Shown here piece after piece: positions 43,590 to 51,733 of a DNA stretch of 64,000 nt (its first letter is position 1; every line of letters starts with the position of its first letter). Both the position numbers and the translations under genes were made by a program. This stretch comes from Alloiococcus sp035301245. GTDB lineage: Bacteria; Bacillota; Bacilli; Lactobacillales; Carnobacteriaceae_A. The notes under the pieces are model-generated. The model was given only the letters and a program-made list of their open reading frames with translations, made no database searches and had not been told where the DNA came from. Location: NCBI GenBank assembly GCA_035301245.1, contig DATGUS010000072.1:78099-142098 (forward strand), in the 5' to 3' direction.

Positions 43590-44609
43590 TTATTCAGCTG
43601 AATCTTCTTCTATTGTTTCACCAGCAGTTTCTTCATCTGTATCATCTTTTTCTTCAGATTCTTCTGAATTCTCTTCTGCATTTTCTCCAGCTTCATTAAC
43701 TTCTTCTTCAGTTTCAGGTTGAGGCAAGAATTGTGCCATAGCATTTTGTAAGTCTTCATCTACAATGTTTACATTAGCATCTTCAACTAAAGCTGTTAAT
43801 GTTGAGTTGACAAGTTCTGAGTTTGTTAATAGTTCTTCTTGAACATATTCACGAGTGATGTCATCTTTCACATCTTCAAAAGGTTCTTGCTCTCCTTTTT
43901 CAAGCATGGTAATGATATGGTAACCAAATTGACTCTCAACAGGCTCTTCAGTAATTTCGCCTTCTTCTAATTCCATTGCAGTATCTTCGAATTCTTGAAC
44001 CATTTGACCAGATTGTAATTCATACTCTCCGCCATTAGATGCACTACCTGGGTCTGTAGAGTGTTCTTCAGCAAGTTCAGCAAAGTCTGCTCCATCATTT
44101 AATTGATCGATCAGATCTTTTGCTTCATCTTCATCTTCAACTAATATATGTGCTACTCGAGTTCCTTCTGGAATTTTTGAATCATAGTAATTTTTAACAT
44201 CTTCTTCAGAGAAATCCGCTTGATCTGATACAGCTGCAGTTAATGTTAAATTCATTTTTACTGAATCCTCTAGTTGACTCATATCTGTTCCAGATTCAGA
44301 CATAGCTTGTTCTAAAGCGTCACGGCCACCTTGAGCTTCAGCTAGACGATCAATTTCTTCTTCAATATCTTCTTCAGAAACTTGATCGCCGTATTTCTCA
44401 TCCAAGATATCTTCTAGTAACATTTGCTGTAAAACAATATCACCATAAGTTCCCCCTTGAGGAGATGGTGCGGTTTTTAATCGTTCATAAAACTCATCTT
44501 GACGAATACGTCCGGCTGTTGTTGAAGCGACTTCTTCATTTTGTCCACAACCAACAAGTAATAATGCAGATCCAATAGCTGCACCAGTTAATAACTGTTT
44601 AAATTTCAT
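43590..44609 (-). CDS. prsA: PrsA foldase lipoprotein with an acidic tail
   Basis: A 339-residue lipoprotein (lipobox LLVGC, Cys at residue 21) acting outside the membrane to fold secreted proteins. A parvulin PPIase domain spans about residues 150-240 (VAHILVEDEDEAKDLIDQL, HSTDPGSASNGGEYEL, ESQFGYHIITML). The N- and C-terminal chaperone helices flank it. Oddity: the last 40 or so residues are almost all Glu, Asp, Asn, Ser and Thr. The ecs-hit-prsA cluster is conserved. Confidence 0.95.
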   Translation of the reverse strand: MKFKQLLTGAAIGSALLLVGCGQNEEVASTTAGRIRQDEFYERLKTAPSPQGGTYGDIVLQQMLLEDILDEKYGDQVSEEDIEEEIDRLAEAQGGRDALEQAMSESGTDMSQLEDSVKMNLTLTAAVSDQADFSEEDVKNYYDSKIPEGTRVAHILVEDEDEAKDLIDQLNDGADFAELAEEHSTDPGSASNGGEYELQSGQMVQEFEDTAMELEEGEITEEPVESQFGYHIITMLEKGEQEPFEDVKDDITREYVQEELLTNSELVNSTLTALVEDANVNIVDEDLQNAMAQFLPQPETEEEVNEAGENAEENSEESEEKDDTDEETAGETIEEDSAE

Positions 44610-44800
44610 TTTAACACTTCCTAAATATCAATATTAATACTTTTCAACACTTAACCAATATAGCATACTTAATGACTATTTGAAAATAGATGTCTGAAAA
44701 ATCATTCTTTTTTCATAGGTTCTGCCATTATTGAACATCTTATAAAAATTGATATAATATTATATGCTCAATTGAAAATCAAAATCAGATGGAGAACATG

Positions 44801-45736
44801 ATGAAACAAGACCATACACAAACACAAATTAAATATTTTAAATTCTTTTCTGCTTTTTTAGGTCCCATAGTTTCTATTATTGTGAATTTTCTTCTAGTGA
44901 CCTTGCGTAAAAGAATACCTTTAGATGAATCACTGCAAGAAAGAAAAATTCTTTTAGATACACCTGATTCTAATCATATTACCCTCTCGATTCTTCGTAA
45001 GGGAAACATTAAGAAACCTTCACCTTGTATCGTTTATTTCCAAGGCAGTGCCTTTTTTATGAAAGAAGCACCACACCAAAGACGATTAGTAATGGAATAT
45101 GCAAAAAGAACCAATGCAACAGTGATTGATGTGGAGTATCGACTACCTCCAAAATATCCATATCCTACACCGCTAGAAGACTGTGACTTGGCAGTGAACT
45201 GGATTTTTGAACATACTGATTATTTGCAAATAGATCCTAATCAAATTGCTGTAGCGGGAGATTCAGCTGGTGGAGCTTTAGCAGCTATTATTGCACTGCT
45301 TAGGCGTGACCGGATGGATAAACAATTTTGTTTCCAAATGCTTATTTATCCAGTGACTGAGTTAACCCTACATACATCGTCATTATTCAATTTAAGAGAA
45401 GCCCCGCTTTGGAATAGTGTATTAAATAAATTAATGTGGGCATTATATTTACAAGATGAAAATAACGTGAAACAAGAGTACGCTGCCCCAATGAATGCAA
45501 AATATTTTAATAGTTTACCTCCAACTTATATTGAAGTCTGTGAGTATGATCCCTTGCGAGCTGAAGGGAAGCGCTACGCTCAAAAATTAAGAGAAGCTGG
45601 TGTTAAGATTGAGGAATATTTTGTTGAAGGCGCACCCCATGCATACGACTTACGTATGTCAAGTAAACGTGCTCAAAAATTTATTTCGAAACGAGTTGAA
45701 GCATTTAAAGAAGCTTTTGATAGTGTAGAAAGATAA
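44801..45736 (+). CDS. HSL-family alpha/beta hydrolase (esterase)
   Basis: A 311-residue predicted esterase with an N-terminal hydrophobic segment (FFSAFLGPIVSIIVNFLLVTL), so probably membrane-bound. Catalytic features: AGDSAGGALAA (nucleophile Ser), EYDPLRAEG (Asp), GAPHAYDL (His). The oxyanion-hole motif, usually HGGG, reads FQGSAFF here, an unusual change. The start was set at ATG 44801, 6 bases after GGAG; two other ATGs lie just upstream. Monocistronic, substrate unknown. Confidence 0.85.
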   Translation: MKQDHTQTQIKYFKFFSAFLGPIVSIIVNFLLVTLRKRIPLDESLQERKILLDTPDSNHITLSILRKGNIKKPSPCIVYFQGSAFFMKEAPHQRRLVMEYAKRTNATVIDVEYRLPPKYPYPTPLEDCDLAVNWIFEHTDYLQIDPNQIAVAGDSAGGALAAIIALLRRDRMDKQFCFQMLIYPVTELTLHTSSLFNLREAPLWNSVLNKLMWALYLQDENNVKQEYAAPMNAKYFNSLPPTYIEVCEYDPLRAEGKRYAQKLREAGVKIEEYFVEGAPHAYDLRMSSKRAQKFISKRVEAFKEAFDSVER

Positions 45737-45739
45737 AAC

Positions 45740-45812
45740 AAGACCGCTTATATATCGATGAGACTCTACTTCATTAGAAATCCAGCGATGTATAAGTGGT
45801 CTTTTTCTTTTT
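45740..45812 (+). terminator. Terminator after the esterase gene
   Basis: AAGACCGCTTATATATCG (45740-45757) pairs with CGATGTATAAGTGGTCTT (45786-45803) over 18 positions with two G-U pairs, with a 28-base loop, followed by TTTCTTTTTATT. Confidence 0.85.
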
Positions 45813-45839
45813 ATTAACAAAAATAAATAAGGTCAACCT

Positions 45840-45945
45840 AAAAAATACACTTCACGACTATAAAGGTTGTTAAATGATCTGCACCACGGCATAACTCAAA
45901 CCCACCACCATAAGCTTAATAACTTATGCCAGTGAATGAGCATCA
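45840..45945. other. Intergenic nested inverted repeat with a tiny open frame
   Basis: GGCATAA...TTATGCC (about 45889-45931) encloses CATAAG...CTTATG. Neither arm is followed by a T tract. On the minus strand an ATG inside the repeat opens a 13-codon hydrophobic frame (MVVGLSYAVVQII) without a ribosome site. No function can be assigned. Confidence 0.3.
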
Positions 45946-46191
45946 TTAGGAGGCTGCTAAAAACCAAATAAACATAATAAGTACACCCATTAGGATTATA
46001 ACTACTTGAATAATGAATGAATATTTATTTAGCTTATAAATTAAAGCTGAATCTGCTCCTTTTTTCAGTGCCACTTTTCCAAGAATCCAACCTATTGGAA
46101 ATAGGATCAAACCTGAGGAAGATGCCCAACCAAGTATCAAACAAAGCCAAGCAATGATGACAATGAATTGGTCTCTTTTATTTTTTTCCAT
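45946..46191 (-). CDS. Small two-helix membrane protein
   Basis: An 81-residue protein with two hydrophobic segments (FIVIIAWLCLILGWASSSGLILFPIGWILG and YSFIIQVVIILMGVLIMFIWFL) separated by a short basic loop (KVALKKGADSALIYKLNK). A good GGAGG site precedes the ATG. I do not recognise the family; it loosely recalls DUF4190-type proteins. The 200 bases between it and yhaM hold nothing I can name. Confidence 0.65.
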   Translation of the reverse strand: MEKNKRDQFIVIIAWLCLILGWASSSGLILFPIGWILGKVALKKGADSALIYKLNKYSFIIQVVIILMGVLIMFIWFLAAS

Positions 46192-46391
46192 AAATTTGTC
46201 CTCCTTTTTGGAGTTCTCTTATAAAATACACATAGTTATGAAGTTTGTGCTGAAACTATCTGCCCATTAGTGACGTATTATTTAATATACTCATTAATAA
46301 ATCACTTTTTATTTTATAAACTTTCTTTTGACAATTCATAAACTTGTTCTACCTGTATAGTTTAAGTATATCACGGAGGTACTATTATATA

Positions 46392-47336
46392 TTATTTGGA
46401 TTTTTTATAAAAACTACGGTTATCCATTGCCCATATCTTAGTTGAGAATTCACCAGGAACAGTTTTTTCAAGTTCATTAGTCATCATGTTCATCTTTGCA
46501 TCGATTAAATCAATCTGATGTAAGACCTCAGCTTCTTTGATACTTGGTTTTACTGGTGAGCCATATTCCAATAACCCATGATGAGAGAGCACCGTATGTC
46601 TCAGTAACAACACATCTTCATCAGTTTCGTCGATTGACAATTCCATACAAGCTTTTAATATTTCATCATTAATGATGACGATGTGCCCGATAAGCTTCCC
46701 TTCCGTCGTATATTGCGTTGCGGTTGGCCCAGAAAGCTCTATAACTTTACCAATATCATGCAAAATCAATCCGCCATATAAAAGTGATTTATTTAAGCTG
46801 GGATAAATCTCAGCTAATGATTGAGCAATTTTCAGCATCGAAACCGTATGATATGCTAGTCCACCATAAAAAGCATGGTGATTTGATTTTGCAGCTGGAA
46901 ACTCAAAAAAGTCATGCTGATATTTATTCAATATATGCCGCACAATACGATTTATGTTGGGACTTTTAATCGTTAAAATGGTTTGATTTAATATAGCCAC
47001 CATTTCATCCTTTTTCATTGGTGCTCGTTCAATATAAAGTGCCTTATTATCTGGTTCTCCTTCTTTAGCTAAACGGAGTGATTCGATCCTCAACTGAGGT
47101 GTGCCTTTGTATTCTTCACGTTTACCAACTAGAAAAACAACTTTACCTTCTTCAAATGTTTTTAATTGTTCAGGCGTTGAATTCCATAAGTTACCACTCA
47201 TTTCACCACTCGTATCTTGAAATGTAAAAGCTATGAATGTTTTTCCGGTACGAGTCTGTCTTTCGGTTGCACTTTTAATTAATAAAAATATCTCAACAGA
47301 TTCATTCAGTTCATAATCAAATAATTCCTTTTTCAT
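46392..47336 (-). CDS. yhaM: YhaM 3'-5' exoribonuclease
   Basis: A 314-residue enzyme with an N-terminal OB-fold nucleic-acid domain (IKSATERQTRTGKTFIAFTFQD) and a C-terminal HD domain (GGLAYHTVSMLKIA; GGLILHDIGKVIEL; RHTVLSHHG). It trims RNA and single-stranded DNA. It is last in the yhaO-yhaN-yhaM group, 17 bases after yhaN. Confidence 0.95.
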   Translation of the reverse strand: MKKELFDYELNESVEIFLLIKSATERQTRTGKTFIAFTFQDTSGEMSGNLWNSTPEQLKTFEEGKVVFLVGKREEYKGTPQLRIESLRLAKEGEPDNKALYIERAPMKKDEMVAILNQTILTIKSPNINRIVRHILNKYQHDFFEFPAAKSNHHAFYGGLAYHTVSMLKIAQSLAEIYPSLNKSLLYGGLILHDIGKVIELSGPTATQYTTEGKLIGHIVIINDEILKACMELSIDETDEDVLLLRHTVLSHHGLLEYGSPVKPSIKEAEVLHQIDLIDAKMNMMTNELEKTVPGEFSTKIWAMDNRSFYKKSK

Positions 47337-47353
47337 GGCTATTAATCCTCTCT

Positions 47354-50014
47354 TTAAAGATATGTGATTTGTTCGTCTTTAAAACGATTTAATAGTTGTT
47401 TATCAAAAGTAAAGAACAACACTTGAGTTACTTGACTAATTTCTTCTAATATATCATACATGATTGATTTTCGAACAGAATCTAAATTCACAAAACTATC
47501 ATCAATTAATATAGGCAGTGAGATTTCTTTCGCTTGAAGCTGTATCACTGATAATCTCAGCGCCGCATAGAGAGGTTCCGATGTCCCTCTGGATAATTCA
47601 TTAACTCTAAAGCGTTCTTGGTTACTAGTAACGACTTGAATTCGATTATTCTTTAATTCGATTGCAGTATATTTTCCTTCAGTTAATCGGTTAAAATAAT
47701 CTGTCGCTAAGTTTAAAATTTTCGGCAACTGTTCTTTAGTATGTTCTTTTAACGTCAATGTAATGAGATCAGACCCCGCTTTGTTCACTAGCCATTCTTC
47801 AATTAACCCATCAATTTTGCTGACTTGGTTTTCATATTGTTGTCTTTTCAGTGCGTAATCTTTACCTTCTTCAAGCTCTCTTAACTCCATTATTGTAGTA
47901 GCTTTTTGGTCCATTTGTTTATTCTTTTCTTCAGCTAATTTTTTCAATTCGTTATCTATGTCAACAAGAGTACAATTCACTTCATTTTCAGTGAGTGATT
48001 TCTTAGCAATCTCTTGATAGCCATTGAATAACTGACGTAATGTTTTTAAATCATTTAATTTTGTTTTATTTGCTTTACTTACATCATTAAGCTGTTTGAG
48101 TGCCATCACAGAAGTTAATTGGTATTTATCAAGCAGTTCGTTTAATTTCGACTCAACTAGATTAAGCTGTTTTTCTAATACTCTGAGCTCTTCAGTTTTG
48201 CTTTCTATTTGGTACATTGTCTGATTCTTTGATTTGGTTTGCTTATCTACTGCTTGTTTTATTTCCGCTAAGTTTTGAATGCGTTGCTCTGGTGTTACAT
48301 TCGCTGAATAAATATCACCCAAATGATCTAAGTCTTCTGTTTGAATTTTTAAACGAGACACTTCATTGTTTAGCATTGTTTTTAAACGCACTATTTCATC
48401 TGACTGATCTATATAATCATTGTACAAGTCATAGTTTATTAAACATTCGCTGATGGATAGCGATTCTGGTAAATGATGTTTTTGTAAAAACAAATGATAG
48501 GATTCATTTTTCAAATCCATTTCGGTATAAACTTTTTTCATTGACTCAGTCAATTCATTTTTCACAACTTTTAAGTGATCCGCTGACGGATTGTCATCTA
48601 CTGCACCATTATTTCGAACTGAATGACGCTTAATAAAATAATGAACGACTGTTGCACTAAATGCACCAATAATAATCGACATCATCAACGATAAGTCAAT
48701 GATATAACCAGATAGAGTCAATAAGATAAAAATAAATCCTGCAAAAATTAAAGGTAAAAAAAGATTCTGATTATTGTTCGGTGCTTCAATTTTAGCATGA
48801 TTTAATTTATAGTTTATTTTATACAACTCTTTATCTAATTGATTAGCTTTTTCTTCAAGGTTGTTCAGTGAGTCATCCCAGGTTTTCACTTTATTTATAT
48901 CTTCGTCCGCAATTTTAAATGGTGTTTGAGCATTTGGATTCAAGCCCAACTTCCTGGCTAGACGATGATGACTTGTTATTTTATCGGAAATACTTCGTTG
49001 TATTTGATGAAATTGTGTTAATTGTTCAGTTAAATATGGTTCTTTGTCAAACCATTCATCATAATAGACTTTATTCATTACATAATGGTCCATAAGATCT
49101 GAAGAAAAATGATTCTTTTGTAACATATTTAATTCTGCTTGCAGCTGATCCATTTCATGTGATAATTGATTATTTTGTTCGATTAATTTCTCAGCCAACA
49201 CTCCATCATCTTCTGACAATGTTTGTTCATGTTTTTTAAAATCATAAATCAGATAAAGATAGTAACTAAAATCATCCCAGTTATCTAAAACAAACTGATA
49301 CTGTCGGCGATCCTGTTGTAGCTTATTCATCAACTGATCTTTTTTTCGAATTGTTTCGTCAATTGCTTTCACTTGTCTTAATTTATTTAAATAATCTTTA
49401 TTTTTTGATTCAGCAATATACAACGATTCTTTTGCGTCTTGCAATGATTCTAATGCTTGATTAATCGCGGGTACTCTTCCAGTAGGTTTATATAATTTTT
49501 GAGCATTCGATTCTAACTCATTAGCTAGTTTGTGATAATTATGCGCACCCGAAACACTCATATTTAAAAAAGTTTTTTCTAACTCATCAGCTTTCAAATC
49601 ATTAATTTTTTCCATTTCTTCTAAATCAAAAGTAAAAATTGCATTATATAAAGAAGCAGATGTATGGTGTAAAATATGGGGCAGATATGTTTCATCTAAG
49701 GTTTGATGATTTGGCAGATGTATTTTTACTTCACCTGTTACTTTATGATGCGGCAAGCGTTCGATCATCAAAGGGCCATAAATGGAGTCCTTAACATGAA
49801 TGCGGCCACCGTACTTCGAACTATATTTAGGTTCGTATCTATTCAGTTTTTGATTTCTCGTTGGGAAGCCAAATAGAATGGAATGAATAAATGACTTCAA
49901 TGTTGATTTCCCCGATTCATTTGGGCCGTAAAAGACATGAAAATCTGAACTTATTTCAAATTTCTGGTCAATCCATTTTCCATATCCTAAAATATCTAAT
50001 TTACTAATTCGCAT
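47354..50014 (-). CDS. yhaN: YhaN, SbcC/Rad50-like AAA ATPase
   Basis: An 886-residue ABC-type ATPase of the Rad50/SbcC family. Walker A FYGPNESGKST is near residue 29. Long coiled coils follow, interrupted by a paired hydrophobic segment (LFLPLIFAGFIFILLTLSGYIIDLSLMM, about 420-450) that probably spans the membrane, and the signature LSRGTSEPLYAALRLS and Walker B LPILIDDSFVNLD come near the C-terminus. It is expected to form a nuclease complex with YhaO. Confidence 0.92.
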   Translation of the reverse strand: MRISKLDILGYGKWIDQKFEISSDFHVFYGPNESGKSTLKSFIHSILFGFPTRNQKLNRYEPKYSSKYGGRIHVKDSIYGPLMIERLPHHKVTGEVKIHLPNHQTLDETYLPHILHHTSASLYNAIFTFDLEEMEKINDLKADELEKTFLNMSVSGAHNYHKLANELESNAQKLYKPTGRVPAINQALESLQDAKESLYIAESKNKDYLNKLRQVKAIDETIRKKDQLMNKLQQDRRQYQFVLDNWDDFSYYLYLIYDFKKHEQTLSEDDGVLAEKLIEQNNQLSHEMDQLQAELNMLQKNHFSSDLMDHYVMNKVYYDEWFDKEPYLTEQLTQFHQIQRSISDKITSHHRLARKLGLNPNAQTPFKIADEDINKVKTWDDSLNNLEEKANQLDKELYKINYKLNHAKIEAPNNNQNLFLPLIFAGFIFILLTLSGYIIDLSLMMSIIIGAFSATVVHYFIKRHSVRNNGAVDDNPSADHLKVVKNELTESMKKVYTEMDLKNESYHLFLQKHHLPESLSISECLINYDLYNDYIDQSDEIVRLKTMLNNEVSRLKIQTEDLDHLGDIYSANVTPEQRIQNLAEIKQAVDKQTKSKNQTMYQIESKTEELRVLEKQLNLVESKLNELLDKYQLTSVMALKQLNDVSKANKTKLNDLKTLRQLFNGYQEIAKKSLTENEVNCTLVDIDNELKKLAEEKNKQMDQKATTIMELRELEEGKDYALKRQQYENQVSKIDGLIEEWLVNKAGSDLITLTLKEHTKEQLPKILNLATDYFNRLTEGKYTAIELKNNRIQVVTSNQERFRVNELSRGTSEPLYAALRLSVIQLQAKEISLPILIDDSFVNLDSVRKSIMYDILEEISQVTQVLFFTFDKQLLNRFKDEQITYL

Positions 50015-50027
50015 GTTATCACCTCTT

Positions 50028-51197
50028 TCATGTTTTCGATGCTAGTTTGTTTAAAGCTTTTTGGATAATGTCTTCCCGGCGATCTCTATCTTTAAACTCC
50101 TTTAAAAGTTTTGGCTGAACTTGTTTAAGTAGTTCTTTTAAGTAATCATCCATTTTTTTGTCTAGAACAACTTGAGTAGCAACATCTAAACTTTCTTTAT
50201 ACATATCCGGTATAGGTTTTAGATCATTTAATACAGTTTCAACACTTATTAACCAAATATTTTGTTCGATTAAAAGCTGATTTAAATGATCCGGTGTGAT
50301 TAATTTCCCGACTTGAATAGACTCTTCATTTTCTAACTCTAAAATTAATCGGACCATAACTGATTTTTTACATTCACTAAACTCATTTTTGATTTGGTTA
50401 ATCACTGAATCTAACGTATCTTTTTCATTAATAATTAGTGTTAATGAATGCCAATCAATCATTGAAGTCGGAATAAAAGTCGACTCATGAGATGGACCAT
50501 TCAATTCAACATAATACGCTCCTTTTTCGCCAGTTTCATTGATGTGTCTACCTTGTATACAACCAGAATAATAGGCTGGAATATGATTAGCAATTTTTTG
50601 TGCTTGATGAATATGTCCAAGTGCCATATAGTCATAATGCAATCTGGATACATCATCCCACTCAAAAGGTGCGTAAAGCGTTGAATTTTGAGTGATATCT
50701 CCATGATACATGCCAATATGATAGTCAGTTTGATCAGATTTAGGAGAAAATTCTTTTATTTTACTTGTTGATATATGACGAGTATGGTAACTGAATCCTG
50801 TAATAGATACTGTTTCTCTGTTTTTTGATTGATAAATGAAGGTTTCAACATCTTCACCAAAGACGGTTACATTTTTGGGAAAATTAAGATATAATTTTTC
50901 ATCACCAACAAAATCATGATTACCATATGTGATAAATACTTGAATACTCTTATTATTTAGTCTTTCAAATTGTTGTCTCAAAAATGCTTGAGCTCTTATG
51001 CTTCTTGTGTTCAAATCAAATAAGTCACCGACGATCAGCATAAAATCCACTTTTTTATCAATTGCTTGTGTAACTAAATGTTCAAAAGCCTTAAACGAAG
51101 CTTCTTGAATCTCTTCTAATAACTGACCTGGTACATTTGATAGACCTTTAAAAGGACTATCTAGATGTAAATCTGCCGTATGAATAAACGAAATCAT
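50028..51197 (-). CDS. yhaO: YhaO, SbcD/Mre11-like nuclease
   Basis: A 389-residue calcineurin-like phosphoesterase. The metal motifs FIHTADLHLDSPFKGL, MLIVGDLFDLN, YGNHDF, MYHGDI and ALGHIHQAQ are all present. Partner of the YhaN ATPase, 13 bases upstream of it. Likely in DNA end processing or phage/plasmid defence; the role in Firmicutes is unsettled. Confidence 0.93.
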   Translation of the reverse strand: MISFIHTADLHLDSPFKGLSNVPGQLLEEIQEASFKAFEHLVTQAIDKKVDFMLIVGDLFDLNTRSIRAQAFLRQQFERLNNKSIQVFITYGNHDFVGDEKLYLNFPKNVTVFGEDVETFIYQSKNRETVSITGFSYHTRHISTSKIKEFSPKSDQTDYHIGMYHGDITQNSTLYAPFEWDDVSRLHYDYMALGHIHQAQKIANHIPAYYSGCIQGRHINETGEKGAYYVELNGPSHESTFIPTSMIDWHSLTLIINEKDTLDSVINQIKNEFSECKKSVMVRLILELENEESIQVGKLITPDHLNQLLIEQNIWLISVETVLNDLKPIPDMYKESLDVATQVVLDKKMDDYLKELLKQVQPKLLKEFKDRDRREDIIQKALNKLASKT

Positions 51198-51245
51198 TTT
51201 TCCACCTCATTAATGGGAACGTACATTCTTTATTTATGTAAGAAA

Positions 51246-51268
51246 AAAGCCCTTTTCAGGGCTTTTAT
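51246..51268 (-). terminator. Intrinsic terminator after the yheA-like gene
   Basis: AAAGCCCT-GAAA-AGGGCTTT on the minus strand followed by TTTT. It lies 13 bases after the stop of the upstream gene and separates it from yhaO. Confidence 0.88.
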
Positions 51269-51280
51269 TAAATTATTTTC

Positions 51281-51652
51281 TTAATTTTCATCCGCTTGTT
51301 GTGGTTGGTATTTTTGATATAATTCTTGAAGCGGTTTTAAAGCAATTTGATTAATCTCTTCAATCACTTGACCAACACGCTGCTCTGCTTCGATAAGTTT
51401 TGCTAATATTTCGTTTTCGCCAACTTTAGCAGATAACTCTTGAGCTTCTTTAGCATCATCTTCTGTGATTTCTTCACCCATCATTTGCTTTTGTTGAATT
51501 GTTTGTTGTACAACTCTAAATTTGTCAAATAATGAAGAAGCTTCTTCATCTTCTTTTAAATCTTCAAATGCTTTTTCTAAATTCTTAAATTCATCAGTTT
51601 TGCGTAAATCACTTTCTAGTTGATTTGCTGCATCATAAATGTTTACTGACAT
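51281..51652 (-). CDS. YlbF/YheA family helical protein
   Basis: A 123-residue helical protein of the YlbF/YmcA/YheA (DUF964) family: VNIYDAANQLESDLRKTDEFKNLEKAFEDLK...LFDKFRVVQQTIQQKQMMGEEIT. Related proteins affect RNase Y, sporulation and competence. Position upstream of yhaO matches yheA. The start is ATG 51652, 10 bases from AAGGAG; the ATG at 51658 is only 4 bases from it. Confidence 0.9.
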   Translation of the reverse strand: MSVNIYDAANQLESDLRKTDEFKNLEKAFEDLKEDEEASSLFDKFRVVQQTIQQKQMMGEEITEDDAKEAQELSAKVGENEILAKLIEAEQRVGQVIEEINQIALKPLQELYQKYQPQQADEN

Positions 51653-51733
51653 AATCATACCACTCCTTATATTCTGTACTTGATAACTATACCATGAAAT
51701 CTTATATCGCTCAAACGGTAATCATTGATTCAA

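Noticed and set aside
46374..46395. Strong GGAGGT on the plus strand just before the yhaM stop
   Set aside because: No start codon or open frame follows on the plus strand; the frame reaches a stop after a few codons without ATG, GTG or a usable TTG.
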